DNA from: Rhizobiaceae bacterium | GTDB taxonomy: Bacteria; Pseudomonadota; Alphaproteobacteria; Rhizobiales; Rhizobiaceae | Direction: 5' to 3' | Assembly: GCA_023953835.1 (NCBI GenBank) | Contig: JAMLJB010000001.1 | Coordinates: forward strand, 1,798,001 to 1,862,000 | Length of the DNA: 64,000 bases | Shown here: positions 50,117-58,400 of the stretch, one piece after another | Position numbering within the stretch: the stretch's first letter is position 1 | How the letters are laid out: every line of letters begins with the position of its first letter | Translations under genes and position numbers: made by a program | Notes under the pieces: generated by a model | Told to the model about the DNA's origin: nothing | The model's database searches: none | The model's input: the letters and a program-made list of their open reading frames with translations, nothing else

Positions 50117-50147
50117 CGAGAGCCCGGCGAAAAGTTCCGGGCTCTCG
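50117..50147 (-). terminator. Strong hairpin between xoxF and xoxG
   Basis: CGAGAGCCCGG (50117-50127) and CCGGGCTCTCG (50137-50147) form a perfect 11-bp stem with a 9-base loop, 45 bases after the xoxF stop. A second small stem GGCCGC/GCGGCC lies at 50155-50178. Without a proper T-run, it may act as an mRNA stabiliser or partial terminator giving more xoxF than xoxG. Confidence 0.6.
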
Positions 50148-50191
50148 GTTCCCTGGCCGCCTCCGAATGGAAGCGGCCCTGGAGTGCGGAC

Positions 50192-52096
50192 TTAGTCCGG
50201 GAGGCCGAAGACTGTGAGTTGTCCGCCAAGCGTCGTGTATTCGGCAAGGCCGGCATAGCCGCCGACTGCACCTAGACCGGCTGTCGAGACCGACTCTGCC
50301 GCTGCGGCGTCAGGAGCCTTGTCGCCCGCCACCGCGTTCTGCCATGCAGCGGCGTTTTCGGGAGCCAGAAGGCCGCCTGCGAGGCCGATTCCGGCCCAGC
50401 CGCCCACGCCTGACAGCACGCCGATATACTGCTTGCCGCCATGCTCGTAGGTGTTGACGTTGCCGATGATGCCGGAAGGCGTCTTGAACTTGTAGAGTTC
50501 CTTGCCGTCATTATCGACCGCCTTCAGGTAGCCTTCCAGCGTACCGTAGAAGACGATGTCGCCAGCGGTCGCCAGCGCGCCTGACCATACCGAGAACTGC
50601 TCGGGGATGGACCAGACGATCTCACCTTTCGATGCGTCCCATGCGATGAAGTTGCCCATGCCGCCATGGCTGTCCGGCGCGGGATACATCGACACGGTTG
50701 CGCCGACATAAGGCTGTCCGGCGGTGTAGCTGACCCGATAGGGCTCATAGTCCATGCAGACATGGTTGGTGGGGATGTAGAACAGGCCGGTTTTCGGCGA
50801 ATAGGCCGAAGGCTGCTGGTCCTTCGTTCCGAGCGCCGCAGGGCATACGCCGGTCGTGTTCACGTCTTCGCCGTTGAACTGCGTCGAGTATTTGTCGACG
50901 ACCTGCGGGCGTCCATACTGATCGCTGTTCTTGTCCATGACGACTTCAGTCGCCCAGTTGACCTTGGGATCGTATTTCTTGGCAACCAGCAACTCGCCCG
51001 ATTCACGGTCGAGCGTATAGGCAAAGCCGTTCCGGTCCGGGTGAACCAGCACGTTGTGCTTCGCGCCGCCGATGTCCATGCCGTCCACGAGCATCATCTC
51101 GTTGACGCCGTCATAGTCCCATTCGTCGTGGGGCGTCATCTGGTAGACCCATTTCGCCATGCCGGTGTCGGCGTCACGCGCGAATATGGTCATCGACCAG
51201 CGATTGTCGCCGGGCCGCTGCACCGGGTTCCAGGTGGACGGATTGCCGGAGCCGTAATAGACGAGGTTCAGCTTGGGGTCGTATGAATACCAGCCCCAGG
51301 TTGCGCCGCCGCCGGTCTTCCACTGTTCGCCTTCCCAGGTCGAGATGCCGGAATCCTTGCCGACCGGCTTGCCGAGCGTCATGGTCTTTTCCGGGTCGAG
51401 CAGCGTATCCGCGTCGGGACCCATGGAATAGGCACGCCACACCTGCTTGCCATCGGCAAGATTGTAGGCCGCAACCCAGCCGCGAACGCCGAACTCACCG
51501 CCGGAGATGCCGACGATCACCTTGTCCTTCACGATGATCGGGGCATGCGTCGAGGATTCGCCCTTGCCGCCGTCGGTCTGGTCACCGTTCTTGACGGACC
51601 ACACGACCTTGCCGGTCTTGGCGTCAAGCGCCGTCAGCATCGTGTCCGCCTGGTTCAGGATGATCTTGCCGTCACCATAAGCGACGCCACGGTTGACCGT
51701 GTCGCAGCACATGATCGGAATGACGTTCGGGTCCTGCTTGGGTTCGTATTTCCAGAGGATCTTACCGTCATTATTCAGGTCGAGCGCGTAGACGATGTTC
51801 GGAAACGGCGTGTGCACATACATCACGTCGCCGATCACCAGCGGGCCGCCTTCATGACCGCGCAACACGCCGGTCGAGAAGGTCCACTTCACCTGCAGGT
51901 TCTTGACATTGTCCTTGTTGATCTGGTCGAGCTTCGAGTAACGGGTATTCGCATAGTCACCTGTCGGCATCGCCCAGTTCTTGGGGTCCGCGCTGAGCTT
52001 TTCAAGCTCCTCATTTGCCCATGCTCCAACGGCCGATGCACATATGAGCAGGGCAGTGGCCGATAAGAGATGGGTGGTCGTTTTCAGTACACGCAT
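50192..52096 (-). CDS. xoxF: Lanthanide-dependent methanol dehydrogenase, PQQ quinoprotein
   Basis: Periplasmic eight-bladed propeller enzyme of 634 residues with signal peptide (1-27, ending AWA-NE). It oxidises methanol, and perhaps formaldehyde, with PQQ. The diagnostic HDEWDYDG motif has Asp327 (catalytic) and Asp329; the second aspartate is the lanthanide ligand that distinguishes XoxF from calcium MxaF, which has Ala there. The vicinal cysteines that stack on PQQ are in PIMCCDTVN (about 128-129). W-docking repeats such as [12 protein letters not shown] are spread along the chain. Sequence resembles the XoxF5 clade. GGGAGG precedes ATG 52096. Electron acceptor XoxG follows. Confidence 0.95.
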   Translation of the reverse strand: MRVLKTTTHLLSATALLICASAVGAWANEELEKLSADPKNWAMPTGDYANTRYSKLDQINKDNVKNLQVKWTFSTGVLRGHEGGPLVIGDVMYVHTPFPNIVYALDLNNDGKILWKYEPKQDPNVIPIMCCDTVNRGVAYGDGKIILNQADTMLTALDAKTGKVVWSVKNGDQTDGGKGESSTHAPIIVKDKVIVGISGGEFGVRGWVAAYNLADGKQVWRAYSMGPDADTLLDPEKTMTLGKPVGKDSGISTWEGEQWKTGGGATWGWYSYDPKLNLVYYGSGNPSTWNPVQRPGDNRWSMTIFARDADTGMAKWVYQMTPHDEWDYDGVNEMMLVDGMDIGGAKHNVLVHPDRNGFAYTLDRESGELLVAKKYDPKVNWATEVVMDKNSDQYGRPQVVDKYSTQFNGEDVNTTGVCPAALGTKDQQPSAYSPKTGLFYIPTNHVCMDYEPYRVSYTAGQPYVGATVSMYPAPDSHGGMGNFIAWDASKGEIVWSIPEQFSVWSGALATAGDIVFYGTLEGYLKAVDNDGKELYKFKTPSGIIGNVNTYEHGGKQYIGVLSGVGGWAGIGLAGGLLAPENAAAWQNAVAGDKAPDAAAAESVSTAGLGAVGGYAGLAEYTTLGGQLTVFGLPD

Positions 52097-52205
52097 TAGA
52101 AATCCTCCCGAGATTCACAACGAAGAATCGATCGTTGAACCCCTCCGGGCTCGCCCAAGCGATCCATGTGGTGGGAAGTATTTCCGGCAGCGTGTCACGA
52201 CCTAA

Positions 52206-52248
52206 GCCAGGTGAGCAGAGGGCACCATTACTGCCCACCTCACTTGGC
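52206..52248 (-). promoter_or_regulatory. Hairpin in the xoxF leader region
   Basis: GCCAGGTGAG (52206-52215) pairs with CTCACTTGGC (52239-52248) with a single non-Watson-Crick position, and inside it GGGCA (52220-52224) pairs with TGCCC (52232-52236) around a 7-base loop. It may be part of the xoxF 5' leader or a regulator-binding site. Confidence 0.45.
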
Positions 52249-52401
52249 CTACGAAAGGCGGTCGCCGCTCCCTATGACGGTGACGCCCTTGAAGCCGGAA
52301 ACAGGTGAAGGCTATGTTATTAAAATGCGAGGCGCAAGCAAAAAACGTCTTGGACATATTGCAATGCACACATCTAATTTTGCGATGCAATACAAAGAAT
52401 A

Positions 52402-52416
52402 TAGATAGTCTATCTA
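52402..52416. promoter_or_regulatory. 15-base perfect palindrome in the xoxF upstream region
   Basis: TAGATAG-T-CTATCTA is perfectly symmetrical around base 52409 and sits in AT-rich DNA 306 bases upstream of xoxF. A dimeric regulator site is the simplest reading; which protein binds is unknown. Confidence 0.45.
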
Positions 52417-52737
52417 GTGAAATCGAGAATCTGGTTTCTACTTAGATTTGACCTTTTGTTGATATGTTCGTTCAGGAGCGCCGATAAAAAACGCCGAATT
52501 ATCTTTATGATAACAATATGTTTACTGGAGTTACGACCGTTCTTGAATCCGGCGAAATGGAATACAGGCGGTTGCCAGCGCGTGCCGGTTCGGTTCGGTT
52601 CAATTCTTGACGGCGCGTTTTCCGCCGCTCTGCGGCATGCGCATCGGCCATTTTGCACCTTCTCATTCTTTGGTCCTATTCCCTTACGTCGGTGTTGGGG
52701 CCTGAATGGTCAAGCTCGAACTTATGGGAGAAGGCTC

Positions 52738-53076
52738 ATGGTTTGGAGATCGATTGCAGCGCTTGCAATGACCCTTTCGGGAGCGGTCAGCGCCTATGCG
52801 GCCGCAGATTATCCGACGACCGCAGTGGCGGATTACGTCTATGCCTGCATGAAGTCGAACGGTGAAACGCGTGAGGCGCTGGAGCGCTGTTCGTGCTCCA
52901 TCGATGTCGTCGCCTCCATCGTCCCCTACGATCATTATGTGGCGGCGGAGACCTTCCGGCGCATGGCCTTCATGAGCGGCGAGGCGGCGGGCCTGTTCAA
53001 GGAAAGCCCGCCCGCAAAAGCGGCCGGCGCGGAACTGAAGCGCGCGCAGGCTGAAGCCGAGATCAGGTGCTTCTGA
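52738..53076 (+). CDS. Small exported four-cysteine protein near xoxF
   Basis: Protein of 112 residues from ATG 52738 (GGGAGAAGG at 52726-52734). Signal peptide about 1-23 (SAYA-AA), mature part about 90 residues with cysteines in VYACMKSN, ERCSCSIDVV and a C-terminal RCF. The two-cysteine cluster CSC plus flanking cysteines suggests disulfides or metal binding. I do not know its function; similar small exported proteins occur beside PQQ alcohol dehydrogenase genes, so a role in the XoxF system is plausible. Oriented opposite to xoxF and convergent with the SoxYZ-like gene. Confidence 0.75.
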   Translation: MVWRSIAALAMTLSGAVSAYAAADYPTTAVADYVYACMKSNGETREALERCSCSIDVVASIVPYDHYVAAETFRRMAFMSGEAAGLFKESPPAKAAGAELKRAQAEAEIRCF

Positions 53077-53085
53077 CTCTGGGCT

Positions 53086-53952
53086 TCAATTCGAGACCGG
53101 CGCTGCGAGCGGCCATTCGCTTTCGAACTGCTTGCCTTCGGTGTCGCTGGCGACGACCTTGAGCGGTTCCTTTCCGCTCGCATTGAAGTCGAAGCGGAAA
53201 TTGGGGTCCTCCGAAATCGAGATTCCGCCTTCCATGGCGAGGATCAGCCTGTCGCCCTGCGAGACGCTGAGCTTGTCCACGAAATGGGCGGGAATGAAAT
53301 ACTGGGTCAGCGGATCGCGTTGCAGGCCGGAGTTGTTCGGATGCCGGATCATGAGCTGGATTTCCTCGGCTTTGCTCATCTTCTCCGCACCGTCGAACTG
53401 GCGCATCTTCATCTGGCCCATCGACGCAAGCGCCTCCTGTGAGTTCTTGACGGCGGGGGCGGAGCAGCCGCCCGACGCTTTCACGAAGGTCTGCGACATG
53501 TGCAGCTTGCCGTCGCCGGTTTCCGCGATGACGCGGATGAAGGAATAATCGTTGACCCTGACGCGCGTCGATATGTGGGTCACGCCCGCATCCTTGCCGA
53601 GGTCGAACTTCGCGGCGACCGGGGCAGGGTTCACATCGATGACCATTGTGACGGCCTTTACGCCATCCGGCGCCTTGGCGGCATCGAGATAGATGTCCAC
53701 CGGCACGATGGCCGCATCCTGCGCGCGCTTCGGCGCTTCGATACGCACCACGCCGTCATCGCTGACAATCGCGCGGTCGCCGAACACGTCGCCCCTCAGG
53801 GCCTGCCAGATCTGCTCCGACGAAGTCGTGGTCTGCTGCGCGCCCGCGCCACCACCCAAAGCGATCACGACGCCGAGCGCACATATCGAAAGGGTCAAGA
53901 GATACGACAAGGGCGAAGCGGTTTGCCGTTCGGCCTTCACATTCGCTTGCAT
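53086..53952 (-). CDS. Quinoprotein dehydrogenase-associated SoxYZ-like carrier
   Basis: Exported protein of 288 residues from ATG 53952 (GGAGG close upstream; GTG 53964 is weaker). A signal-type hydrophobic segment lies at about 20-38. The SoxY-like domain contains the carrier-type cysteine motif ASGGCSAPA (about 157-165), and a SoxZ-like domain follows (LMIRHPNNSGLQRD..HFVDKLSV). Fused SoxYZ relatives like this are found with PQQ dehydrogenases and a metallo-beta-lactamase-like hydrolase, a pair whose reaction is not established. The partner hydrolase gene is 78 bases upstream in the same direction. Confidence 0.87.
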   Translation of the reverse strand: MQANVKAERQTASPLSYLLTLSICALGVVIALGGGAGAQQTTTSSEQIWQALRGDVFGDRAIVSDDGVVRIEAPKRAQDAAIVPVDIYLDAAKAPDGVKAVTMVIDVNPAPVAAKFDLGKDAGVTHISTRVRVNDYSFIRVIAETGDGKLHMSQTFVKASGGCSAPAVKNSQEALASMGQMKMRQFDGAEKMSKAEEIQLMIRHPNNSGLQRDPLTQYFIPAHFVDKLSVSQGDRLILAMEGGISISEDPNFRFDFNASGKEPLKVVASDTEGKQFESEWPLAAPVSN

Positions 53953-54030
53953 TGAAGCCTCCACCGAAAAAGGTGGTGCCCTTGGCTGCGCACGATTTTA
54001 GTCCGATTGCGGGCGCTTGGCAATTCCGGC

Positions 54031-54975
54031 CTATTCCCATTCAAGTTCGGCATAGGCAGTCGTTGCGTTGCGTTCGTTATAGTCGTCGAAAAGTTTCCAG
54101 CGGGCGCGTTCGCTTTGTCCGGCTGTTTTTACTGCTTTTGCCAAAGGCACGCCGTCCTTGATGGACTTCCGCAGGTCTGTCGCAAGCACCTCGAAATATC
54201 GCCGCTCGGGATCGAGCGATTGCGGCCATGGCGATGGCGAGGGTCCGTGACCTGGAACCACCGACGACGCGCTGACGGCGGCAAGCTCGTCCAATTGCCG
54301 CATCCAGCCGAGCAGCGAACCGTCGAGCGTCGGCAGATGGCCGAGGAACACCAGATCGCCCGCGAAGAAAATGTTCGTGGCGCTGTCCAGCACGGTCAGG
54401 TCGTTGTCGGTATGGGCGGGCCGCCACGCACGCAGATGCAGCGTTCGGCCACCGAGGTCGAGGTCCATGCGGTCGTCGACGAGCAGAGTCGGCGGAATGA
54501 TCTCGACGCCGCGCATCAGCTCGTCGCCGATCTGGCGGCGAAAGCTGTGCAGGTAGAATTCGCCACGCGCTTCCAGTGCGGCGGGAAGGTTCCTGTGCCC
54601 GACGATCGTTGCGCCCGTGCCCTTGAAGGCGGCGTTGCCGAAAATGTGGTCGGGGTGCATATGCGTATTGATCAGATAGCGGATCGGCCTGTCGGTCAGG
54701 CCGCGGATGGCGTCCAGCAGGGCCGCGCCTTCGACATAGCTGCCGCCGCTGTCGATCACGGCGGCGGCGTCCGTGCCGACCACGAGCCCGACATTGCAGA
54801 TTGCTCCGTGATTGGCCGGCGTCATCAGTTCATCCGTGCCGGAAAACGCGAAAATGCCGTCCCCGACAGGCTTCAGTGACAGCGCGAGGTCCTGCGCGCG
54901 GACAGGCGCCGGGACGAAGACCGATGCTGCGGCGGATGTCGCCAGTTGCAGCAGATGGCGGCGGGTCGGTTTCAT
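54031..54975 (-). CDS. Quinoprotein relay system zinc metallohydrolase (SoxH-like)
   Basis: Metallo-beta-lactamase-fold protein of 314 residues. Zinc-binding HMHPDH (about 104-109), a third histidine in PAHTDND and FAGDLVFLG (about 190-198), PGHGPSP (about 228) are intact. The N-terminus has a twin-arginine signal (TRRHLLQLATSAAASVF), so export folded by Tat is likely. Belongs to the group encoded with the SoxYZ-like carrier near PQQ alcohol dehydrogenases. It sits 3 bases after the ABC ATPase gene stop, so transport and relay genes form one unit. Confidence 0.87.
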   Translation of the reverse strand: MKPTRRHLLQLATSAAASVFVPAPVRAQDLALSLKPVGDGIFAFSGTDELMTPANHGAICNVGLVVGTDAAAVIDSGGSYVEGAALLDAIRGLTDRPIRYLINTHMHPDHIFGNAAFKGTGATIVGHRNLPAALEARGEFYLHSFRRQIGDELMRGVEIIPPTLLVDDRMDLDLGGRTLHLRAWRPAHTDNDLTVLDSATNIFFAGDLVFLGHLPTLDGSLLGWMRQLDELAAVSASSVVPGHGPSPSPWPQSLDPERRYFEVLATDLRKSIKDGVPLAKAVKTAGQSERARWKLFDDYNERNATTAYAELEWE

Positions 54976-54978
54976 GGT

Positions 54979-55728
54979 TCAGGCCACGCCCGGGAATTTT
55001 TCATGGAAGGCGCGCAGCAGGTCGCTCATCACCTGTGCGTTGCGATATTCGCGCGGCAGCCGCACGTCGAACACACCCTCGACATGGGCCGGACGGCGCG
55101 AGAGCAGGATGATGCGGTCGGACAGCATCAGCGCTTCGTTGAGGTTGTGCGTGACCATCAGCACCGTGGTGGGACGTTCGGCCCAGATGGTGAGCAGGAG
55201 ATGGCGCAGCCGTTGCGCGGTCTGCTCGTCGAGCGAGACGAAGGGCTCGTCCAGCAGGAGCACCGACGGCTCGACCGCGAAGGCGCGCGCAAGTGCTGCG
55301 CGGCGCGCCAGCCCAAGCGACAGTTCGGAGGGGTAGAGATTGCGCATGGCGGCAAGCCCGAGCGTCTCGAACAGCGCATCGAGGTTCTTTTCGTGCAGGT
55401 CGCGCGGCATGGCGAGGCGCACATTCTGCTCGACCGTTCGCCAAGGCAGCAGCGTCGGCTCCTGGAAAACGGCGGCTGTGCGCGCGCCTTCCGGGAGCGG
55501 AAACCGGACCGCGCCGGAATAGTCCGTGTCGAGGCCGAGAAGGATGCGCAGGATCGTCGTCTTGCCGCAGCCGGAGGGACCGAGCAGGCACGCGAACTCG
55601 CCCTGCCGCACCTCGAAGGCAAGATCGCGGATCGCCGTCAGCGATGCTCCGTCGGCGGAGCGGAACGTCTTGTCGGCGATCTCCGCCCTAAGCGGGGCGA
55701 GGGCGCCAACGGGTTGCATGTCGTTCAA
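54979..55728 (-). CDS. ABC transporter ATP-binding protein, NitT/TauT type
   Basis: ATPase of 249 residues. Walker A GPSGCGKTT (about 50-58), Q-loop in FQEPTLLPW (about 88-96, typical of nitrate/sulfonate transporters), a divergent signature LSLGLARR (about 136-143) instead of LSGGQ, Walker B LLLDEPFVSLD and MVTHNLNEA. The loss of the second glycine pair in the signature is notable. It overlaps the permease gene by 41 bases. Confidence 0.88.
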   Translation of the reverse strand: MNDMQPVGALAPLRAEIADKTFRSADGASLTAIRDLAFEVRQGEFACLLGPSGCGKTTILRILLGLDTDYSGAVRFPLPEGARTAAVFQEPTLLPWRTVEQNVRLAMPRDLHEKNLDALFETLGLAAMRNLYPSELSLGLARRAALARAFAVEPSVLLLDEPFVSLDEQTAQRLRHLLLTIWAERPTTVLMVTHNLNEALMLSDRIILLSRRPAHVEGVFDVRLPREYRNAQVMSDLLRAFHEKFPGVA

Positions 55729-56521
55729 AGGGTTGCACCAGCAGGAGTTCGATCAGCAGCATGATTGCGACGAAGGCCAGCGTGTAGGCAAGGATCGCCG
55801 CGACATCGAAGGTCTGGAAAAAGAGATAGATCTGGAAGCCGACGCCGTTCGAGCGCCCCAGCAATTCGACCACCAGCACGATCTTCCAGATCAGCGCGAT
55901 GCCCGTGCGTGAGGCGGCGGCCAGATATGGCTGCAACTGGGGCAGCAGCACATGCCGCAACCGCTCCCATGCGCTGAAGCGATACACTTTGGCAAGCTCG
56001 CCATAGCGTGGTTCGAGAGCGCGCGCGCCTTCGCGCATGGTGACGACCACATTCGGAATCTTGTTGACCGCAACCGCGCCGATGGCCGCAACCTCATTGA
56101 GGCCGAACCAGATATAGGCCAGCACGATGATGACCAGCGCGGGCAGGTTCAGGAACAGCACCACCCAGGGACCGAAGAAACGATCCGCGCGCGGCCTGAG
56201 GCCAAGGGCCACGCCGATTGCCGAGCCGATCAGCATGGCCAGCACAAAGGAGGCCGCGACGCGCCACAGCGTCATGCCGAGATGAAAGAAGAGATCGCCG
56301 CTGGCGGCTTCCCGTTGCAGGACCCCCGCGACGGCGGCGGGCGAGGGAAACGCGCGGCTTGGCCAGAGCGATGCCGCAACCATCCAGAGCAGCAACAATC
56401 CGAGCAATGAGGCGGCCACGGTTACCGCAGGCACAAACGACACCGCTGCTCCGCGCCGCACAGGCTTTTCTTCTGCGGCGGGGGCCGGACGGTTGTCGAT
56501 CCCGATGCCTGGCGCGGTCAT
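55688..56521 (-). CDS. ABC transporter permease, NitT/TauT type
   Basis: Inner-membrane permease of 277 residues, BPD_transp_1 type with about six hydrophobic segments after a 30-residue cytosolic N-terminus. The EAA-like loop lies near ALEPRYGELAKVYRFSAWERLRHVLLP (about 175-200). ATG 56521 overlaps the binding-protein stop by 4 bases. Works with the ATPase and binding protein on either side. Confidence 0.87.
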   Translation of the reverse strand: MTAPGIGIDNRPAPAAEEKPVRRGAAVSFVPAVTVAASLLGLLLLWMVAASLWPSRAFPSPAAVAGVLQREAASGDLFFHLGMTLWRVAASFVLAMLIGSAIGVALGLRPRADRFFGPWVVLFLNLPALVIIVLAYIWFGLNEVAAIGAVAVNKIPNVVVTMREGARALEPRYGELAKVYRFSAWERLRHVLLPQLQPYLAAASRTGIALIWKIVLVVELLGRSNGVGFQIYLFFQTFDVAAILAYTLAFVAIMLLIELLLVQPFERHATRWRPRPA

Positions 56522-57516
56522 TCGAACAGGCCCGACCAATAGGTGCCGGGCGCCATTTTCGTGGCCTTGCCGACAAGCTTTTCGCCGCCGATTGAGGCCA
56601 GCACCTCATAGACCCTTGCGGCGTCGGCGGCGTCGTCGGCGACCGGACGCGTCGGGATGCCCTCCCGGTAGCGGTCGCGCAGCGTTTCCAGTTCCTTGCC
56701 TTCCGCGCGCATGACCGGCGCCAGCCTTTGCCATTCCTCGTCCGAGCGAGCGAGAAGCTTCTTCGTGTCTCCAGAGGCAGCGATGAAGCCACGCAAGGCG
56801 GCCTCGTTATCGGCCGCCCATTTGTCGTGGACGATGTAGCCGAGCGAAGCGACGGGACCTGTCGCGCCGAGCGCGAGCGCTGCCTCATTGGCGCTTACCA
56901 GCCTGCGAAACCCGTTGGCTTCGAGGCGCGCGCAGAAGTGCCAGAAATTCAGCACGGCATCGAGTTCGCCCTGCATCGCCTTTTCAGACATCAGCGGCGG
57001 CGCGCCATAAGCGATTTCGGCCTCCGAGGCGAGGTCGATGCCGTGGTCGCGCTTGGCGAGCGCCTGAATCAGCAGCCAGCTCTTGTCGATCGGTCCGCCG
57101 GCTACGCCGAGCTTCCGACCCCTGAGGTCGGCAATCGAATTGATGGGCGAATCCTGCCTGACCATGATTGCGCCGACCGCCGTGGAATAGGGAATCAGCG
57201 CGAGGTCTTCGCCTTCGGATCGAAGCCGCGACACCCACAGCCAGTCGGACACGATCAGGTCGATCTCCCCAGCCAGCAGGGCTACGTTGGTGGCATCTTC
57301 GCCGGCGAAATAGACCACTTCCACCTCGACATTGTGCGCCTTGTCGAAACCATTGTGCCTGAGGCTGTCCAGCTCCCAGTTGACGGTCCCGAACTTCAGC
57401 ACACCCACCCTGACTTTCGGCAGGTCCGCTGCATGTACGCGCGGCACGGCAAGGGCGGACGCCGTCGCCAGAAGCGTAAGGACGCTGCGCCGCGAAAGCG
57501 CATGCTCGGATGTCAT
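56518..57516 (-). CDS. ABC transporter substrate-binding protein, NitT/TauT type
   Basis: Binding protein of 332 residues; ATG 57516 overlaps the stop of the small gene upstream. Tat-like signal (LSRRSVLTLLATASALAV, about 8-25). Mature part has VGVLKFGTVNWELDSLRHNGFDKAHNVEVEVVYF, the N-terminal fold of SsuA/NrtA-type proteins, and IVSDWLWVSRLR. Its ligand is unknown. In this cluster with XoxF the ligand could be a C1-related compound, a metal complex or an organosulfur compound; none can be read from sequence. Confidence 0.85.
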   Translation of the reverse strand: MTSEHALSRRSVLTLLATASALAVPRVHAADLPKVRVGVLKFGTVNWELDSLRHNGFDKAHNVEVEVVYFAGEDATNVALLAGEIDLIVSDWLWVSRLRSEGEDLALIPYSTAVGAIMVRQDSPINSIADLRGRKLGVAGGPIDKSWLLIQALAKRDHGIDLASEAEIAYGAPPLMSEKAMQGELDAVLNFWHFCARLEANGFRRLVSANEAALALGATGPVASLGYIVHDKWAADNEAALRGFIAASGDTKKLLARSDEEWQRLAPVMRAEGKELETLRDRYREGIPTRPVADDAADAARVYEVLASIGGEKLVGKATKMAPGTYWSGLFE

Positions 57517-57722
57517 ATATCGCGTCCCCCGTCGGGAAAGGCGCATTTCCACCGCACCACCTTCACCGTGGGATGCTCCTGCGACCATTGGGCGATCTGG
57601 ATCGGCGCCTGCCACATGCAGCGCATCAGGGAACCGCGGCTTTCGAAAAGCAGGTGTTCGTCCCGGCAACTGGTCGGGTTCGCCGTAAGGCAGACGGTCA
57701 GGATGAGGTCAACCAGTGTCAT
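57513..57722 (-). CDS. Small conserved cysteine-containing protein (69 aa)
   Basis: Protein of 69 residues from ATG 57722 with GGAGG correctly placed; the frame extends upstream but that part is low quality. Cysteines at 11, 19, 35 and 61 with the pattern VCLTANPTSCRDEHLLFE..GSLMRCMW..HPTVKVVRWKCAFP. I recall similar small proteins as conserved hypotheticals in alphaproteobacteria, but no function. It is the first gene of the ABC/relay operon and overlaps the binding-protein start by 4 bases. Too short to be marked by default gene finding thresholds. Confidence 0.72.
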   Translation of the reverse strand: MTLVDLILTVCLTANPTSCRDEHLLFESRGSLMRCMWQAPIQIAQWSQEHPTVKVVRWKCAFPDGGRDI

Positions 57723-57951
57723 TGCAAGCACCTCCGTCCCGCTCCAGCGGGAGCAGCATGATCGCGTCCGCCGGTGCCAAGCGGATCGGACAGTTCGTGC
57801 CGCGAATCTAAGCCTTGCCACCCTCCTGCGTCAACTCGTGCACCTTGGTATCATTGACTTGTGCAGCGCCCGCAATAATTTGCAGCCGTTGGGTCGGGCT
57901 GTTGTTCGGCCCGCTCCGGATGGGCACCGCGAGCGAACAAAAGGAAACCAG

Positions 57952-58329
57952 ATGCGAATTCTTGCGATTGTAGCTGCCGTCGCGGTCACCGCCGTGTCGG
58001 CAAGCCAAAGCTGGGGACAGGATGCGGCCGCCGGGGAAAAAGTGTTTACCAAATGCAAGGCGTGCCATGTGGCCGACAAGGACACCAACAAGATCGGGCC
58101 GTCGCTGTTCAAGCTGAACGGCCGGACCGCCGGCACCCATCCGGATTTCAAATATTCACCTGCGATGATCGAGGCGGGCAAGTCCGGCGTGGTCTGGGAC
58201 GACGCTACGCTGGCGCAGTATCTCAAGGACCCGAAGGCCATGGTCAAGGGTACGAAAATGGCCTTCGTCGGGCTGAAGAACGACGCCGACATCGCCAATG
58301 TGATCGCCTATATCGACCAGTTCAAATAA
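57952..58329 (+). CDS. Class I cytochrome c (c2/c550-like)
   Basis: Periplasmic cytochrome of 125 residues from ATG 57952 (AAGGAAA at 57941-57947). Signal peptide 1-22 (SWG-QD), haem site CKACH (about 35-39) and distal methionine in VKGTKMAFVG (about 102). Class I fold length and motifs are typical of mitochondrial-like cytochrome c. It is divergent from the ABC operon and could carry electrons from XoxG to the terminal oxidase. A hairpin follows its stop. Confidence 0.9.
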   Translation: MRILAIVAAVAVTAVSASQSWGQDAAAGEKVFTKCKACHVADKDTNKIGPSLFKLNGRTAGTHPDFKYSPAMIEAGKSGVVWDDATLAQYLKDPKAMVKGTKMAFVGLKNDADIANVIAYIDQFK

Positions 58330-58347
58330 GCGCATGACGATTTACTT

Positions 58348-58375
58348 CCTTCTCCCTGTCCTTACGGGGAGAAGG
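58348..58375 (+). terminator. Hairpin after the cytochrome c gene, decayed copy of the 45-bp repeat
   Basis: CCTTCTCCC (58348-58356) pairs with GGGAGAAGG (58367-58375), 9 bp with a 10-base loop, 18 bases after the stop. The right arm and the bases to 58393 (GTGCCGGTAGGTGGATAAGG) match an arm of the 39094-39247 element with a few transitions, so it is probably a relic of that repeat that now serves as terminator. Confidence 0.65.
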
Positions 58376-58400
58376 TGCCGGTAGGTGGATAAGGCGTCGT

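Larger units (their letters stand above)
52097..52737. other. 641-base xoxF upstream region
   Basis: Gene-free divergent region between xoxF and a small exported protein. It has a 43-base hairpin (52206-52248) about 110 bases ahead of xoxF, a 15-base perfect palindrome (52402-52416) and a looser repeat ATTGCAATGCA/TGCGATGCAAT near 52362-52392. The centre (52300-52560) is AT-rich. Open frames here look accidental. No promoter hexamers are convincing. Confidence 0.6.

Noticed and set aside
52097..52300. Known riboswitch in the xoxF leader
   Set aside because: The hairpin there matches none of the riboswitch consensus cores I can recognise, so only the structure is reported.
52166..52408. 80-codon open frame upstream of xoxF
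   Set aside because: No ribosome binding site, no domain, and it crosses the hairpin at 52206-52248.
56728..57951. Upstream extension of the cytochrome c frame to 533 residues
   Set aside because: The extension is antisense to the binding-protein gene; a signal peptide begins at ATG 57952 with its own ribosome binding site.
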